Shown: in pieces, positions 50,465-62,559 of the stretch
How positions within the stretch are numbered: the first letter of the stretch is position 1
Layout: every line of letters begins with the position of its first letter
Source: Kuschelorhynchus macadamiae
Taxonomy: Eukaryota; Arthropoda; Insecta; Coleoptera; Curculionidae
NCBI GenBank assembly: GCA_030620095.1
Contig: JAUTXW010000561.1
Location: forward strand, 1,876,001-1,940,000
Length of the DNA: 64,000 nucleotides
Direction of reading: 5' to 3'
The notes under the pieces: generated by a model
The model's database searches: none
What the model was told of the DNA's origin: nothing
Seen by the model: only the letters and a program-made list of their open reading frames with translations
Program-made: the position numbers and the translations under genes

Positions 50465-51070
50465 TCTCAAACTGAGGGGATTGAAGTCAATCCAAGAGCA
50501 AAGTGACTTTCATATGTGGCAAAGAAATATTACTTTGTGGGGAGAGAAGTATTTCTTAAAGCAAAAAAAAATATCTAGAGTTGACCAATTCAATAACTTC
50601 GATCCAATTTTCCATGACATCATTTCTAGAACAGAATCACGTCAATAAGAAGTCCTATTTTTGATTTAATACTAAAACTTTTGAAATAATAGATCAGAGA
50701 TTTTGAATTGAGGGAACTAGTTTCTCAGTTCTAGATACTATGTTCTTTATTTGAGACATTTATTTCTTTACTTGAGAAAGCTGTCTCTTCAATCCGAGAT
50801 AAGCAGTTAATCGTATCCAGATAAAGATCTGTTTCTTTACAAAAAAGCTCCGTTTGTTCATTACGTGAATATTTTATTGTTGTTCTAAATATTAGTATCT
50901 CAAATTGAGAGGATACTGTTACCTATCTGAATGCGACTTGCTTTGATTTGACACCATGATATCTCGATATGAGATCTTTTTTTTCTCAACCCATCGATCT
51001 CACGTTCTTTTATCAAGATAGATATATTGTTCTATTGAGAATATATTTCCTCATTTCAAGTATAGGTTAA
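50465..51070. repeat. Array of degenerate TCTC(N)GAGA palindromes
   Basis: Imperfect short palindromes recur: ttctcaaactgagggga (50464), gaattgagg then tttctcag (about 50705-50730), atttgagac, acttgagaaagctgtctc (about 50752-50795), atctcaaattgagagg (about 50898), atatctcgatatgagatc (about 50959), ttctcaacc and attgagaat. Spacing is irregular. The common theme is TCTCRNNNTGAGA. Confidence 0.6.
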
Positions 51071-51478
51071 AATTATTTGAAATTAAACACATTCGTATAG
51101 AAGATAAAACCTTTATTCTACAAATAAAAGAATTGACAAACATTGCAATTCATGTATGGCAAGAAAAATACAGGATGCATAAAAATATATATATTTTTTT
51201 AAATACAAATAATAGTTTAAATTCTCAACATACGTGTAATTAAAGGCTATATTTATGCACTTAGTAGCATCATGGAGAACCAAATAAAGCAAAATATTCA
51301 TAATGAGAATACAAAATAAAATTAACTTTCAATTAGTGATAAGCATGTTTAGAATTATCTAATGGATGCTACTAAACACACAAATTTAAATTTTGACAAA
51401 CTTACAAAAGATATTCAAAAAAAAATTTGCATCTTATACATACTGAGAAAATATAAATAAAACTAATAAGCAAATTAC

Positions 51479-51560
51479 CTGTAAACTTTTCAATGAGGTT
51501 GTGGGGGATTTCCCAAGATCTCAATAGGTCTTCCATATTAATGTTTGTGATTATTGTTTA
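51479..51560 (-). CDS. Candidate first coding exon, SAM-like N-terminus
   Basis: On the minus strand, an acceptor 'acctatttttcag' precedes 51560. The ATG is at 51536-51534 (aatATGG), and the donor 'TTTACAG|gtaatt' follows at 51479/51478. The 19 complete codons read MEDLLRSWEIPHNLIEKFT. A start of the form M-E-x-L-L-x-x-W followed by L-I-x-x-F is typical of SAM-domain proteins that are amplified in several animal genomes. The rest of the domain would be on a following exon, which I could not find; 51113-51470 has no continuation. It is antisense and nested in an intron of the host gene. It could be a true nested gene, a gene carried by the surrounding mobile unit, or a truncated copy. Confidence 0.45.
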
Positions 51561-51917
51561 CTGAAAAATAGGTAAAAAGTATAGGAAGAAAACATATTCA
51601 GAACTCATACATTCATGCGTTCAACTTTTTTCTTATTTGGTGCTTTTGTTGTTTGAATTAGTTTCGAAACACCCAGAAATATTATTATAGTTGTTAGTAG
51701 TATATTTCAATACCCACATTGTTGCGAAAACTAATTTCAAAAATAATCGCAATCTTGCAGACAAATTTCTCAGCTTTGTGAAACGCATTTAAAATAAAAT
51801 GGAGTCGATATGTTGTGATGAGGCAATCAAAATATTAGCATATTTATTACATCACATCAGCACCGAATTTGAAGGCCTACGAACACAGGGGTTTGTAAAA
51901 TAATAGAGAAATCTTAC

Positions 51918-52255
51918 CTTTTGTATGGTCCGCAAAAAAGAACACATACAAATAATCATACAGCACACAAAGCATGCCTCACATGGAACATGTTGCATTA
52001 TACGCAGCAGCACATGACAAGATAATACATACAACTTAAAATCATACAAGCAATCGGCGCAGGGTCGAAAGGTCAAAATAATTCTCGGAAAAACTGCCAG
52101 TTCACAACGAGTTCATAACAGTCTTCTTGGCTCGTCGATTCAATTGAATAGACAAAGATGGGCGCCATAACGTGCCGGATTTCTACGTACCACTTTCGTA
52201 AATTGAGAGTATTCATCTTCGAAATAAAATAATATTTTTTTCAGAAGACACATGT
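51918..52255 (-). other. Candidate 5' UTR exon of the nested minus-strand gene
   Basis: The minus strand has a donor 'CAAAAG|gtaagatt' at 51918/51917, in a good position to splice to the acceptor at 51560 (intron of about 357 bp). About 30 bp above 52255 lies the TATA-like 'ccttataaag' (52280-52289). The 5' limit is only estimated from the TATA position. The 74-residue ORF 51852-52076 here is probably not translated. Confidence 0.35.
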
Positions 52256-52279
52256 GCTCGAGTCAATAAATACTTATTT

Positions 52280-52289
52280 CTTTATAAGG
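52280..52289 (-). promoter_or_regulatory. TATA-like box for the nested minus-strand gene
   Basis: The minus strand reads ccttataaag, upstream of the candidate 5' exon. It is supported only by its position. Confidence 0.3.
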
Positions 52290-53990
52290 AGTGGAATTAT
52301 CTGAACTCCTCGCTGTTTTTAGATCACGAGATCTTTTTTATGTGTGTATGAGGTTGAATCCGACAACATATTTAACCAGTCAGACTGAATGAGAAAGGAA
52401 GTTATATAATTAGGCATCTGCACTCCTCAGACATGATTTTTTTTTATTTTTGAATTCGGTAACGATCCATCGCAACCAAACTGTAGGGTGTATGTGCCAC
52501 GTTACACCTTACTATTAAGAGTTGGACTTACCATAACATGTTCATATATACCGCTGCTGTAGTCTGCTATTCTTTGATAGACATTTGTGGCTCTTAGTTC
52601 TCCGACTATACGATGGTTAAAGCTGTCATGAATGGTCAAGTATAAAATTCGAGATAATTTTACTAAGATCCCACTTTAAAAATATGAATATCTAGAAAAC
52701 CTGTGCATATAGGTATTGGAATTTTTTTTTAAAATAAGGATTATTTCCTTCCCAAATATACAAGGCATTAAATCTGAAAAATATTGTAAAAAGATAATTA
52801 GTCAACTACTTTTGAGACCCTATGTATAAACTAAAACTGGAATGATCATTTATTTTGTAGAAACATATTACTAAATTTTGATTTGATAAAAATTTGTTTT
52901 TTTAAATCGCAAATATCTCAAAAAAGGCTTGATATAAGGAAGTTCGTGTTATAAAAATGTTTAGAATTGAATAAGGACTCGAAATTAATTTTTAAATGAA
53001 TGGTGTTCTATTTAAAATAACAAAATTGATACCAATTCCGATCCAAACGGTAGTGATGAAAATATATAGATATGCGGATTTTGAAAAAAATGGTACGTGT
53101 AGTTTTCTATTTACGGCAAAGGTACCATCGAGTTTAGGACACCCTGCATAATGATATACTATATTCTAAGAGCAAAATGGTATCCAAAGTCTTGGGAGAA
53201 GCGAATTTCGGAGTAGCTACCCTTAACGTGCCAAAAAAATCAATATCTGAAAAAAAATCTAACGGCATTTCTTTTTACTTTTTCTATCAAAAACTCTTCG
53301 TTTAGCCCGCGAAAACTAGCCGTTTCGAAATATATGAAAATATAAATGTTAACAAAAACAACCTTTCTGCGTAATTAGATCAAGGTTTTGCGAGCCAAAA
53401 TAAGAAAAAAAATCCTATAAATATGAGTTTGCAGACGTTTCGTTTCTGTGATACTGTCATATTTTTGTTACACTTACTTAATTGAAAGCTTAGCAAGGGC
53501 GTGTCTCAGAAATAAGCGTTAATAGAATTTTTGTTTTATTTTGATATGAGAAAGTTTGACCATTGCTTTAATTTTCGAATTGCTAAAAAAACGGAACATT
53601 TTAATTGAAACATCTCGAAAACGTTTGCTTTAAGACTAAGAATCTCTTTGTATGTTTAAACAGGACATTAAAAAAATAATGGTGGAAATATTATATTTCT
53701 GAGAGTTAAAGCTATTTTGACAGAACTAAGGATAGTAACCTCTTAATTTACCCACTTTCAGAGCTTTGGTCAGCAATATTTTTTCCGTTGAGTATAATAT
53801 CATTTACCAAATTTGGTTAAATAACATTGGGCGTTGTTTTACTAAAATAGTTACTTTTGTGGATTCAAAATTAAAAGAACTTTTCTTTTTATTTTTATGT
53901 GAAGAGTATGCTCTTTAAAGTTTAATTTAATTTTGAAACACTTTGTACTAGTAGTAATAACTTTTTCTTATAAAACCCCATTTTATTTAG

Positions 53991-54131
53991 ATGCACTGCT
54001 TCAAAGCCCCAAATACTGTATAGTACAAATCAACATGTTACGTCACCAGGATACCTAACCAGAGAACAACTTTTCTCTTTAATTCCCAAAGAACAAAAAC
54101 TTGTTATTGAAAGGCTAGGGAGAATTTCGAG
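53991..54131 (+). CDS. Exon E of the large host gene
   Basis: A 141-nt exon from 'ttttatttag' to 'TCGAG|gtaagt'. Its first base completes AG+A (Arg) from the exon at 38238, and it leaves in phase 2. It encodes 47 residues, including QILYSTNQHVTSPGYLTREQ and LFSLIPKEQKLVIERLGRIS, a compact hydrophobic/charged pattern that could be a small folded unit. No family recognised. In the other forward frames it contains stops, which supports this frame. Confidence 0.8.
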
Positions 54132-54213
54132 GTAAGTATTTTGTTCTTTGAGTATTACTGTCTCTTCAATGGTCTATTAGTTGCAATTCCTTCATATACA
54201 ATAATTTTTTTAG

Positions 54214-57200
54214 ATGTGAAGTTGATAGCGGAAGTCTTACAGCTAGAAAATGGTATCCCAGAAACTGGAGAAAAACTGACACTTCAGAAGTTAAACTCTT
54301 GGAACAGTCAGTAGGACTTTCATTTCTTCAAAGTTATTCAGATGAAGAAGACGAAGAAGAAGAACAACCATTAGATGATAACAACCAAGAAGGCACCTTA
54401 GAAAAAGATGCCGACTTGATTGAAGAAAAGAAAGCTATTGATAAATTTGAAGATTTAAAGAAAATACAAATTGAGCAAAGTTGTGTTGATTTCAATCAGG
54501 AAAACGAAATAACTCCATCAGACACTCCCAAAGCTGCTCGAAGTAATTTAGAAGAGAATTCCAGTGAAGAAAAATTAAAAATGGGATCATCAAAATGGGA
54601 AGATTTAGATCTAACAGACCAAAACGATATTTCATGTTATAATAAAACTCCACCTATTGATGAGAAAGAAGAAGGTGAAGTTCTAACAGAGGAAGAACAG
54701 CAAGTCAATGTAGAATGTATTGCCGACATAGCTATAGATGACTATGAAAAAACAAAAGAAGAACTAGAGCAACTAGAAGCTGCACTAAAATCTACTACTG
54801 TTTATGTAGGGACTGTAAATGTGACTAAAGAAGTAGGAGTAAAGAGTGAAAAAACAAAAAACAAGAAAAAACGCAAAAAGGTACATGGGGATAAAACATT
54901 CAAAAACAAGAAGCCCAAGAAAAAATTTAAAACAAAATTGGAGAAGAAAGAAAAAGCTGATACTTCCAGCAATTCTGAGTCTTTAGAATCTGAAGAAGAA
55001 GTATTCAAGAAAAAGAAAAGAAAGAATAAAAAAGTAACTAAAAGCAAGTCTGAAAAAGAAAAGAAACGTAAGGTTAAAAAGAAAAAACCTAAAAAGAAAA
55101 AAGTTGATATTATCTCTGATAGTGAAGATCATTTCAATGAGAAAGATCATTTAGAAATTAAGTCACTTAGTAAAAAGAAAAAGAAGAAAAAGAAACTGCC
55201 TGAAAAGAATAAAAAGATAATTAAAGCGGATTCACAAATCAAAGTTTTAGATAGAAAAAATAGTGTAGATATTACTCCAGAAGACTATGAGGATGACATT
55301 AAATTTTTTGCTGATAGATTTGACGCCGAACGTAAATTGAAAGGTAAAAGTAAACATAGAACTAAAACAAACATTACTTTAGAAGATTTAACTGTGCACC
55401 CAAAAACTGACGAAATAAAACAAAAGCGGAAATCCAAATTTGAAAATAGCGAAAATGAAAACATGTTTTCGCCAGAGACTGTGCATAGGAAAAATGATCC
55501 CAAAAACGATGATGAAGGTATAAGAAGTAGGGATAAGGAAAAAATTGGTGAGGAACTTCTAAAAAAAGATGAAATAAAAATTGATCTTCTGAAAATGAAT
55601 GAGGATTACTTAAGAGAACAGAAGAGAAAAGAAGAGAGGGAAGCATCTGTTGTCAAGGAAGGTGATGATAGCCACAATAAACTTGAAGTTCTACCAACTT
55701 TGAAAGGAATAAAATCTGTATCTAAGGAAAATTTGTCCGTGGAAAAAAAACTTGAGAAGGATTTGATGAACTCTACAGATGATTTAGGTGATAAGACATC
55801 TAAAGAAATTATCGAACTTGATAAATCCGATGAGGATATACATAAAACATTTTCAGAAGGCAAATTGCCTTCTGGCTACAAAGCTAGTATTTCCGAATCT
55901 AATACAAAATCATATAAAAAATTGAATGAAGAAAATGACTCAGATTGGGAAAAAACAAAAAATAAAAGAAAATTTAGCTCAGCAGATGGTATTCAAGAAA
56001 AGGCAGGTAAAAGATCAAAACCCGACAGTTCAAACATATATTGTCTAAAATCTCCATCTCTTGAAGTTACGTTAGTTAACATTAAAAAAGAAAAAGATAT
56101 TGGTAACATGGAGACCTGTAATGATAACAATAAAATAAATAATTCTTGGGAAAGTGATGAAGATATCTTAGATATCCAAAGTAGTAAAGATGATAAGCCA
56201 CTAGGCTTAGAAATTCCTCTGAATATCAGTTATTCATGTGGGAAAGTGGTTAAAGTGGAAAGAGATATTTATTATGCAGAAGAGCTTTGGAAACGGTCAG
56301 AAAATAAAGAAGTAGGGGGAGTTGCAAAGAGACCTTTAGATACAAAGATGCTTCAAGGAAATCAAGAACCAGACTTAAGGCTTCAAATAAACTCAAAGAA
56401 AAATAAGGAACTAGAATGCTTAGATTTAGAACCTGGTGGGCAAACTCCTACAAAGAAAAGACGATGGGATATTACATCATCTCTTTCAGCGCCTATAATT
56501 AAATTGGAAAAAAGAGATGAAATTATCGATTTAGATACTAATAATTCAAATAATTGTGTCACTTTGGAAAATGAATATGAAGAATTTATGAAAGCAGTCA
56601 CATTTGGAAAGAATAATATCCCAAACCTTAGCAAGTCAATAGATATTGATAGTAGCTCTGACAATTCAGTTATTTTGACAGAGGATATTAAAGAAAAGAA
56701 AAAATTATTTACAACTGACAGTAATTTAGACCTAGTTGGATCTCCCATTAAAAAATCAATAACCTCTATCAAAAAAGTTATAACAAATACTGAAGAACTA
56801 GAAACCAAGCCATTAATCGATATTCCCAGCATTCAAATTCCTTTACCACCAGTTAAATCAGAACACATTAAACCTGTTCCAGTACCATCACCTAAACTGG
56901 AGACTGTTATAGATCTTAACAAGCCTTTAATTAATCTTAGTTTATCTGCCAATGTTACTCAGAACATAACTTTGAGTTTGGCAACTAGTATTCCAAGCAT
57001 TTCATCACCTATTACATCCAGCATAGATATTTCCAAACCAAGCTTACAAATCTCAACACCACTTTCTAATGATACATTAGTCAGTATGAATAACATTCCT
57101 TTACCTTTGAGAGAATTTTCTAATATTTCTACTTCGGATATGCCTGATGAATTAAGTAATATACCGTATCCTTCAAAGCAGTGTACTCCAATGTCAAATG

Positions 57201-58450
57201 ATTTACCTAAAGGACCACATAATAACCAGGATATGAATCAAGGATTAATGTTTACTTCCTTGACCCTACCATCCAAAAGATTACTGGGAAGTTCAAAATT
57301 AAATTTAGATGATTCTGACAATGACGATCAAATCACTCTTGAGGCTATCAAGCGCAAAAAACTAGCAGCTCTTATAGAAGATAATAAGCGAGAAGCGTTA
57401 AACGAACAAACAATGATTCTACCAAGCTTTTCCAGAACAGAAAAAGTTACAAAAGAAACTGTACAAACTAGAAGTCCTGTCAGCAATCAAGAAACTCACA
57501 GCGGAGATAATCCTAGAAAGGTCATGCCTCCCCGAAGATCTAGTGGTAGTCAATATACAGAGATATCTCTATCGCTTAACAAAAGAGAATCATCGCCCGG
57601 TCTTAGGCGCAGTAGACATTCGCCGATAAGACGAAGAGAACCATCTCCAAGAAGACGATCTTCACCTTCTAGAAGAAGATCTCCTAGAAGATCGCCTAAA
57701 CGGCGCAGCCCAGTCAGAAGAAAGAGGTCTCCGGGAAGGCGTAGTATTTCACCAAGAAGGCGACGAAGTATTTCTCCTAGAAGACGCAGAACTCCTTCTC
57801 CGAGAAGAAAGAGAAGTTTGTCACCTAAAGGGCGAAAATCACCTTCTGCTCGGAATAGGAGTCCTTCTCCCCGATCCAGACAATCAAATATACCTAAAGA
57901 AAGTCGCCCTGATTCTAACTTTTTGCAAAGGAAAGTTGCGGGTTCCGGTAAGCCTTTGTTTAACCAGCGTGAAACCTCCCCTTTGAAGCGTAGTGTGGCG
58001 GATTCAACTATAAGCGACGATCAGTTGCAACAAACAAACGATTATTATAATTCTGTTCTATCTAAACAACATGAGAAACATGATGTATATCAATCTCCAA
58101 AACGAATGCCTTTGGATGATAGAATCAGTCAAGTTTTGGGTAGCATCGAACCTGCTAAGGCTGCTCTAAAAGTAACACATGCTACACCTTTTTATCGCAG
58201 TGATAATCCGCAACAACTCCAACACTACCAATTTATCGAGCAGTATAGTCATATTCAGTCTCAAGTGACAACGCCAACGATGAGAAACGTTAATTCAGCT
58301 AGAACGCCACAGAGCACATATAAGCAAGTTGGAAACATGCTGCAAATTGTACCATCTGATGATCTGACTGAAATTCCAATGCCTGAACAGCTCTCTCAGA
58401 CTGATACGCCATTGCATGTGTCTATGAGCAACTACCCAACCAATATAGTG
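54214..58450 (+). CDS. Exon F: giant main exon, SR/Lys-rich nuclear protein
   Basis: A 4,237-nt exon from 'attttttttag' to 'ATAGTG|gtgagt', entering in phase 2 and leaving in phase 0, with 1,412 full codons and no stop. It begins CEVDSGSLTARKWYPRNW; a start near 54299 is not needed because the frame is open from the splice site. In order: an acidic block (SYSDEEDEEEEQ, about 54336); Lys-rich runs with Ser/Glu patches (about 54850-55250), likely nuclear localisation signals; a charged disordered region; KKRRWD at about 56453-56470, a UHM-ligand-like motif; a Pro/Ser/Ile-rich region (56820-57150); an SR block of RRSPSPRR type (57600-57890); and a tail ending in QVGNMLQIVP (58324-58353). This composition suits a splicing or Pol II CTD-associated factor. 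A PHRF1/SCAF1-type protein is a guess, because no RING, PHD or SRI domain is in the window. Confidence 0.9.
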
Positions 58451-58513
58451 GTGAGTATAATTTGTTGTTGACTTAATATTTTGCTACTCACATACTTTCT
58501 TTGTTGATTCCAG

Positions 58514-58648
58514 CCAAAATCATCCCCTCCCCCAGCAAGGTCTGGTGAAATGAAGCCTAAAATCTTACAAGTTGGGAATATGTTACAAATAGTTCCCACA
58601 GATATGCTTCCAACTGAATTGATACCAGTCCCTCCCATTCATACCGAG
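58514..58648 (+). CDS. Exon G of the large host gene
   Basis: A 135-nt exon, phase 0 at both ends, between 'gttgattccag' and 'ACCGAG|gtaaaa'. It encodes 45 residues beginning PKSSPPPARSGEMKPK. It includes a second QVGNMLQIVP (58568-58597), followed by TDMLPTELIPVPPIHTE. Skipping it would keep the frame, so it could be an alternative exon. If the 62-bp intron before it is retained, the protein ends after seven extra residues at 58471. Confidence 0.85.
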
Positions 58649-60636
58649 GTAAAATATGGGTTATTTTTTTAAATAATAAATAACGTTAATACACTAAAGT
58701 TGCTACAAGTAAAATATTGCTCACGGCTCTTTTATACAACGTAAACAAAAAATTTAAAAAAAAATTAACTTTTTTCCTCAAAAATCTCCAAAATAATCAG
58801 GTTTGCGCAAAAAATGTTTATTTTCAAAGTTACTTAAAAAAAAATCGAAAATAAACTTTCAACTTTGACAAACTCTATCTTGGTTCTCATGAAAGTTTTT
58901 TTCTTACTAAAGGATTTTGCAGCTTTGCTGTGTACCATTAATTTGTGGACGCCATTCATAATAAAAGCCCAAGTTCCCAACAGCTATATAGAAAAGCTAG
59001 TATTTTAGTATTAATCTTGACAAGAATTTCTTGAACGTGTTTGATATGTAGTTGTTTAAAATGTGGACTTTATATATATTGATTAAACCCTGATTCTTGA
59101 AACAATTTTAACAATAATGAACAATAAAACAAAAAACTGATTCTTGAAACAATTTTAACAATAGTTTCAAAAAGTCAAAATTGCTCTTTCGTTCAGCAAT
59201 AGCTTGAAAAAACTACCCAGTCGTGCAGGTGGGTTTTTTTGGAAAAATAAGTTAAGGTGGCTATAGGCTCACATATCACAAACAATTTAGGAATTCTTTG
59301 CTAAACGGATTATCAATGTAATTAGTATTGGGTCGTTTCTTATAGTGTTCCGTTTTTGACAAAAAAAAAAAACCATTGGTTAAATTTATAATTTTTATCT
59401 TGATTAATAACAAAAGCTTTCATCGAGACGTTTTGTTTAGGATTATAGCTTGAAAACGAAGTATAGACTTTATTTAGTTGTAAAAATGATTACTTGAATA
59501 CATTTACATATGCTTTTTGTTCTGAGAATATTGAAAGATATAATTATTATATAATTAAGTTCGTTAAGTTATAGTTAGTTATAGAATTATTTTAATTTAA
59601 AAATTCTCTATACATATCTTGAATATTATCTTGTATTGATTTAAAAAAAAAGATTTTAGCTACGAAAACATCTCAAACTTACCTTACTGTTTTAGGTACC
59701 AAGTCTCACCTATTTTTTATTCTTAAAAAAGGAAAAACTACCTAAAGATAAAAAAAATTACTTTTCGTTAAAAAAAACGTATGTATGTATGTATATAATA
59801 CCCCTATGTAGGAAAAGGTAATTAGTTTGGGTAGGTATGGTGTAAATAATTTTTTAGACCAAACAAAAAAACTGTTTTAGGTATCTAACACTAATTATTA
59901 CCATAAGAGACAAAACTACCCAAAACTAAACATTTTTGTATCTAAAAAATACCTATATTCATTCCACCCTTAGAGTAAGAATTAAAGTAGAGATCACAAC
60001 TCATTCATAAATCACGTTAGGGGTATGCGCCAACATGGTTCCCCTATTTTTCACATTCTATCGACCAATGTTTACGATAAAACAAGAAATGGGGATGGCC
60101 CATGCCCAAGCCGTGGCCATTTGTTGACGAATGCCAGTGACGGCGTGAGTTTTCACTTCCCGCATAAGGAAATATCATTAATCGTGAAAAAATATCGTTC
60201 CGGGTTTTTACAGATCCTCATGTTTTTCCATTACTGTCGGTCGGTCGGTCTGTTCCGGTATAGCTAAAAAATCCTTTTACTCGATTAACTTTAATTTTAT
60301 TTAATTTTCACGAAAATTACGTCTGATATAAAAAAAAACGGGTAAAATATTGGTATGAGTTCAATATGGCGAAACAAAATGACGACCTGTTAAAATATTT
60401 GATGTACGAAAATGAAGAAATGGGCTATGCTTCATTATCGTTGACAAAAAGAAAGATTCTTACCTATTCCTTAATGAGGCAAATAAGTATTTTTACAAAC
60501 TTCAAAGAAATAATCGTTCTCTACTTCACTATCTAAAATCAAACCATTAAGTTAGGTAAGTTTAAAAGTAAATTAGTTATTTATATATTATTAAACTTTA
60601 GTTTTTAGCTATGTTTGCCTTATGTTTAGAAATCCA

Positions 60637-61530
60637 AAATGGCGGCGCCAATACGGCCGAACGAATTTTGTTACTTGTGGAGCCAAAACTGAAAATCCGT
60701 GCCTAGGAAAATTTTAAAGTGTCAGCATTTAACAGGTCGACAGGTCGGACGGATGATTTTAACATTTGTGGGGATTATTTAAGAATGCACAACAAAAAAC
60801 AAAATGGTGGCTCCAATATAGGGAAAGAATTTTGTCATTTGTACAGATTCGGCGGAAATATCAGTATCTAGAAGTATTTAAGAATAACAGTTATGAAATT
60901 TTAGTCAATATTTGAGCATTAAAAATGGCGGTACTACTATAGCAGACTAATTTTTAAATTTTTGCAGATTTGATTAAAATTCGGCACATCATGAATTTTT
61001 GTCAACATTTTAAAAATTCAGGATTGTAATGCCAACATGGCGGCGAAATTTTAACATTTGTGTAGATTTGGCTGAAAGAAAGTAGGAATCTGGGGGTATT
61101 TGAAAATACATATCATACATTTTTAGTAATAAGTATTTAAAATGGGGATGTCATCAATCAATCGGATAAGTACTTTTTTCAGATATTTTTAAACATTTAA
61201 TTAGGCCACCGTTTTGTTCCCCCATTTTGAATTTGTCTCAACATTTTTACCAGTAATTTTTACTTTTTTACAAAATTTTAATATAATCGATGTAGTAGTT
61301 TTCTGCACTGACACACAATATTTTATTAGGCCGCCATTTTGGATTTGTAGTAAAACTTATCAGTTGATGGTCATGTCAAACCAAATTTTTTTGCAAAATT
61401 TGGATGAAATGGATAAGCAGTTTCTTAGTAATATTTTTTTAACATTTCAATAAACCACCATTTTGTTTAACCAAAACTTGAAGTAAATAGAACAAGCAGT
61501 TCTTGAGCTTTGTCGGACAGACATACAGAC
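60637..61530. repeat. Degenerate repeat cluster with AAAATGGCGG motifs in both orientations
   Basis: Forward motifs: aaaatggcggcgcc (60637), aaaatggtggctcc (60801), aaaatggcggta (60922), aacatggcggcga (61033) and aaaatggggatg (61139). Reverse motifs: ccaccgttttg (61206), ccgccattttgg (61330) and ccaccattttg (61455). Forward units are spaced about 105-165 bp apart and share nearby words such as 'ttttaacatttgtg' and 'gatttg'. The first half runs forward and the second half reversed, which suggests an old inverted pair of tandem units. The motif equals the YY1/Pleiohomeotic core (GCCAT). Confidence 0.6.
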
Positions 61531-62559
61531 TAACCCACGGAACTGAGAAAACATGTTTTTTTGTAACTAGAATACTTTCCTCATGCGAGGAAAGAAAAAA
61601 AACCGAGCACTATTAGATACGAATAGAATAGCCAATTGTCATATTGTTTTTCCATGTTAATAGCTAAAATTTTAAAAATAAAAGATTTTTTTTTATTTTC
61701 AATATCCGAAATCTTAAATTTTAACCAGTTTAGAACATGTTTACGAACACACTTTTACTTTTAATACCCAAAGAATCACCATTTAAATTCCTTTACCTGA
61801 CAACACTTATATAAAAAAATTGGCCTCAGCTCAAGTGAAAATTAAAAAAAGGCGCGAAATCATCCGAAACTTTATTATTTCCCCAGATTTCATCCAAAAT
61901 CTAGTGATTTTCGAAATCGCAGTACGTTTTTTTGAGCGTGAGACGCACTTCGACTATTTTAATATAGTACAGGTATATTCTATAATTATTTTAATTCTCT
62001 GATAGGAAAAACTATTGTAATCGGCAAAAAAATCACCTCAGAGTCTTTTTTGTATCATTTTGCTTCTGAAGATTCTCACATGACCCATGACGAAATAAAC
62101 GTTCTGTTATACTGAACCGGATTGGTCAATACGTCATGTGGCCCAAAATTAATGAATAAGGTATCTTCCATAAAACATGTCTCCTGGAAAAGGAAATCTT
62201 GCTGTTTACATAGTGATTAAAAGAAAATTCCAAACTTAAACCTCCATTTTTTTTCAAACTCACTTGCTGCGCCATAGTTAGGTCAATTAAAGCTCCTAGT
62301 TTCGCAATGTCCAAGATAACGTAAATAAAACTTATTTATTAAATATTTAAAAAATTAATCTTCTTCTGTCACCGCACCTTTAGAACGCTGCTTCTTTAAG
62401 TAAGGCAACATATAATTAGAAGATTTGAGCTATATCAATAAATACACAATAATACATTAAAACACAAGCAGTGGTGACGCTAAAAAAAGCTTGGTATCTA
62501 ATAAAATATTTTTTAGCAAATTAATTTATTTAATCTTAAAATTTATTGTAGTTCCACGA

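Larger units (their letters stand above)
50446..52348 (-). mobile_element. Candidate undescribed 1.9-kb unit with palindrome array and SAM-like gene start
   Basis: The ends are inverted: 'tacacacatagaaaagag' at 50446 and 'tacacacataaaaaagat' reading inward from 52348. If the outermost TA is a target duplication, the unit is 50448-52346. The left part (50465-51070) carries many palindromic TCTC...GAGA words (ctcaaactgagg, tctcaaattgagag, tctcgatatgaga). A similar one (gatctcgtgatc) lies at the right end. In between, the minus strand has a TATA-like box, a splice donor, an acceptor and a short coding exon. No transposase was found. Confidence 0.5.

Noticed and set aside
50446..51070. CRISPR-like array
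   Set aside because: The palindromes are degenerate and irregularly spaced, without constant repeats and unique spacers, and the genome is eukaryotic.
51113..51301. Minus-strand ORF as the second exon of the SAM-like gene
   Set aside because: The peptide (Tyr/Leu-rich) does not continue a SAM domain and has no matching splice site; an AATAAA on the minus strand near 51110 may at most mark a 3' end.
54299..54301. Start of the main protein at 54299
   Set aside because: The codon is TTG and the frame is open upstream to the splice acceptor at 54213, so it is an internal Leu.
54802..56832. Minus-strand ORFs opposite the main exon
   Set aside because: They are Phe/Leu/Ser-rich mirror frames of a Lys/Glu/Asp-rich coding sequence, with no features of their own.
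58451..58471. Protein end at 58471
   Set aside because: The last seven codons and the stop lie past a good gtgagt donor; splicing to 58514 continues the frame. Intron retention remains possible as a minor form.
60025..60267. 80-residue ORF in the last intron
   Set aside because: It sits in a repeat-like block ending with 'gtcggtcggtcggtctg' and shows no protein family signal.
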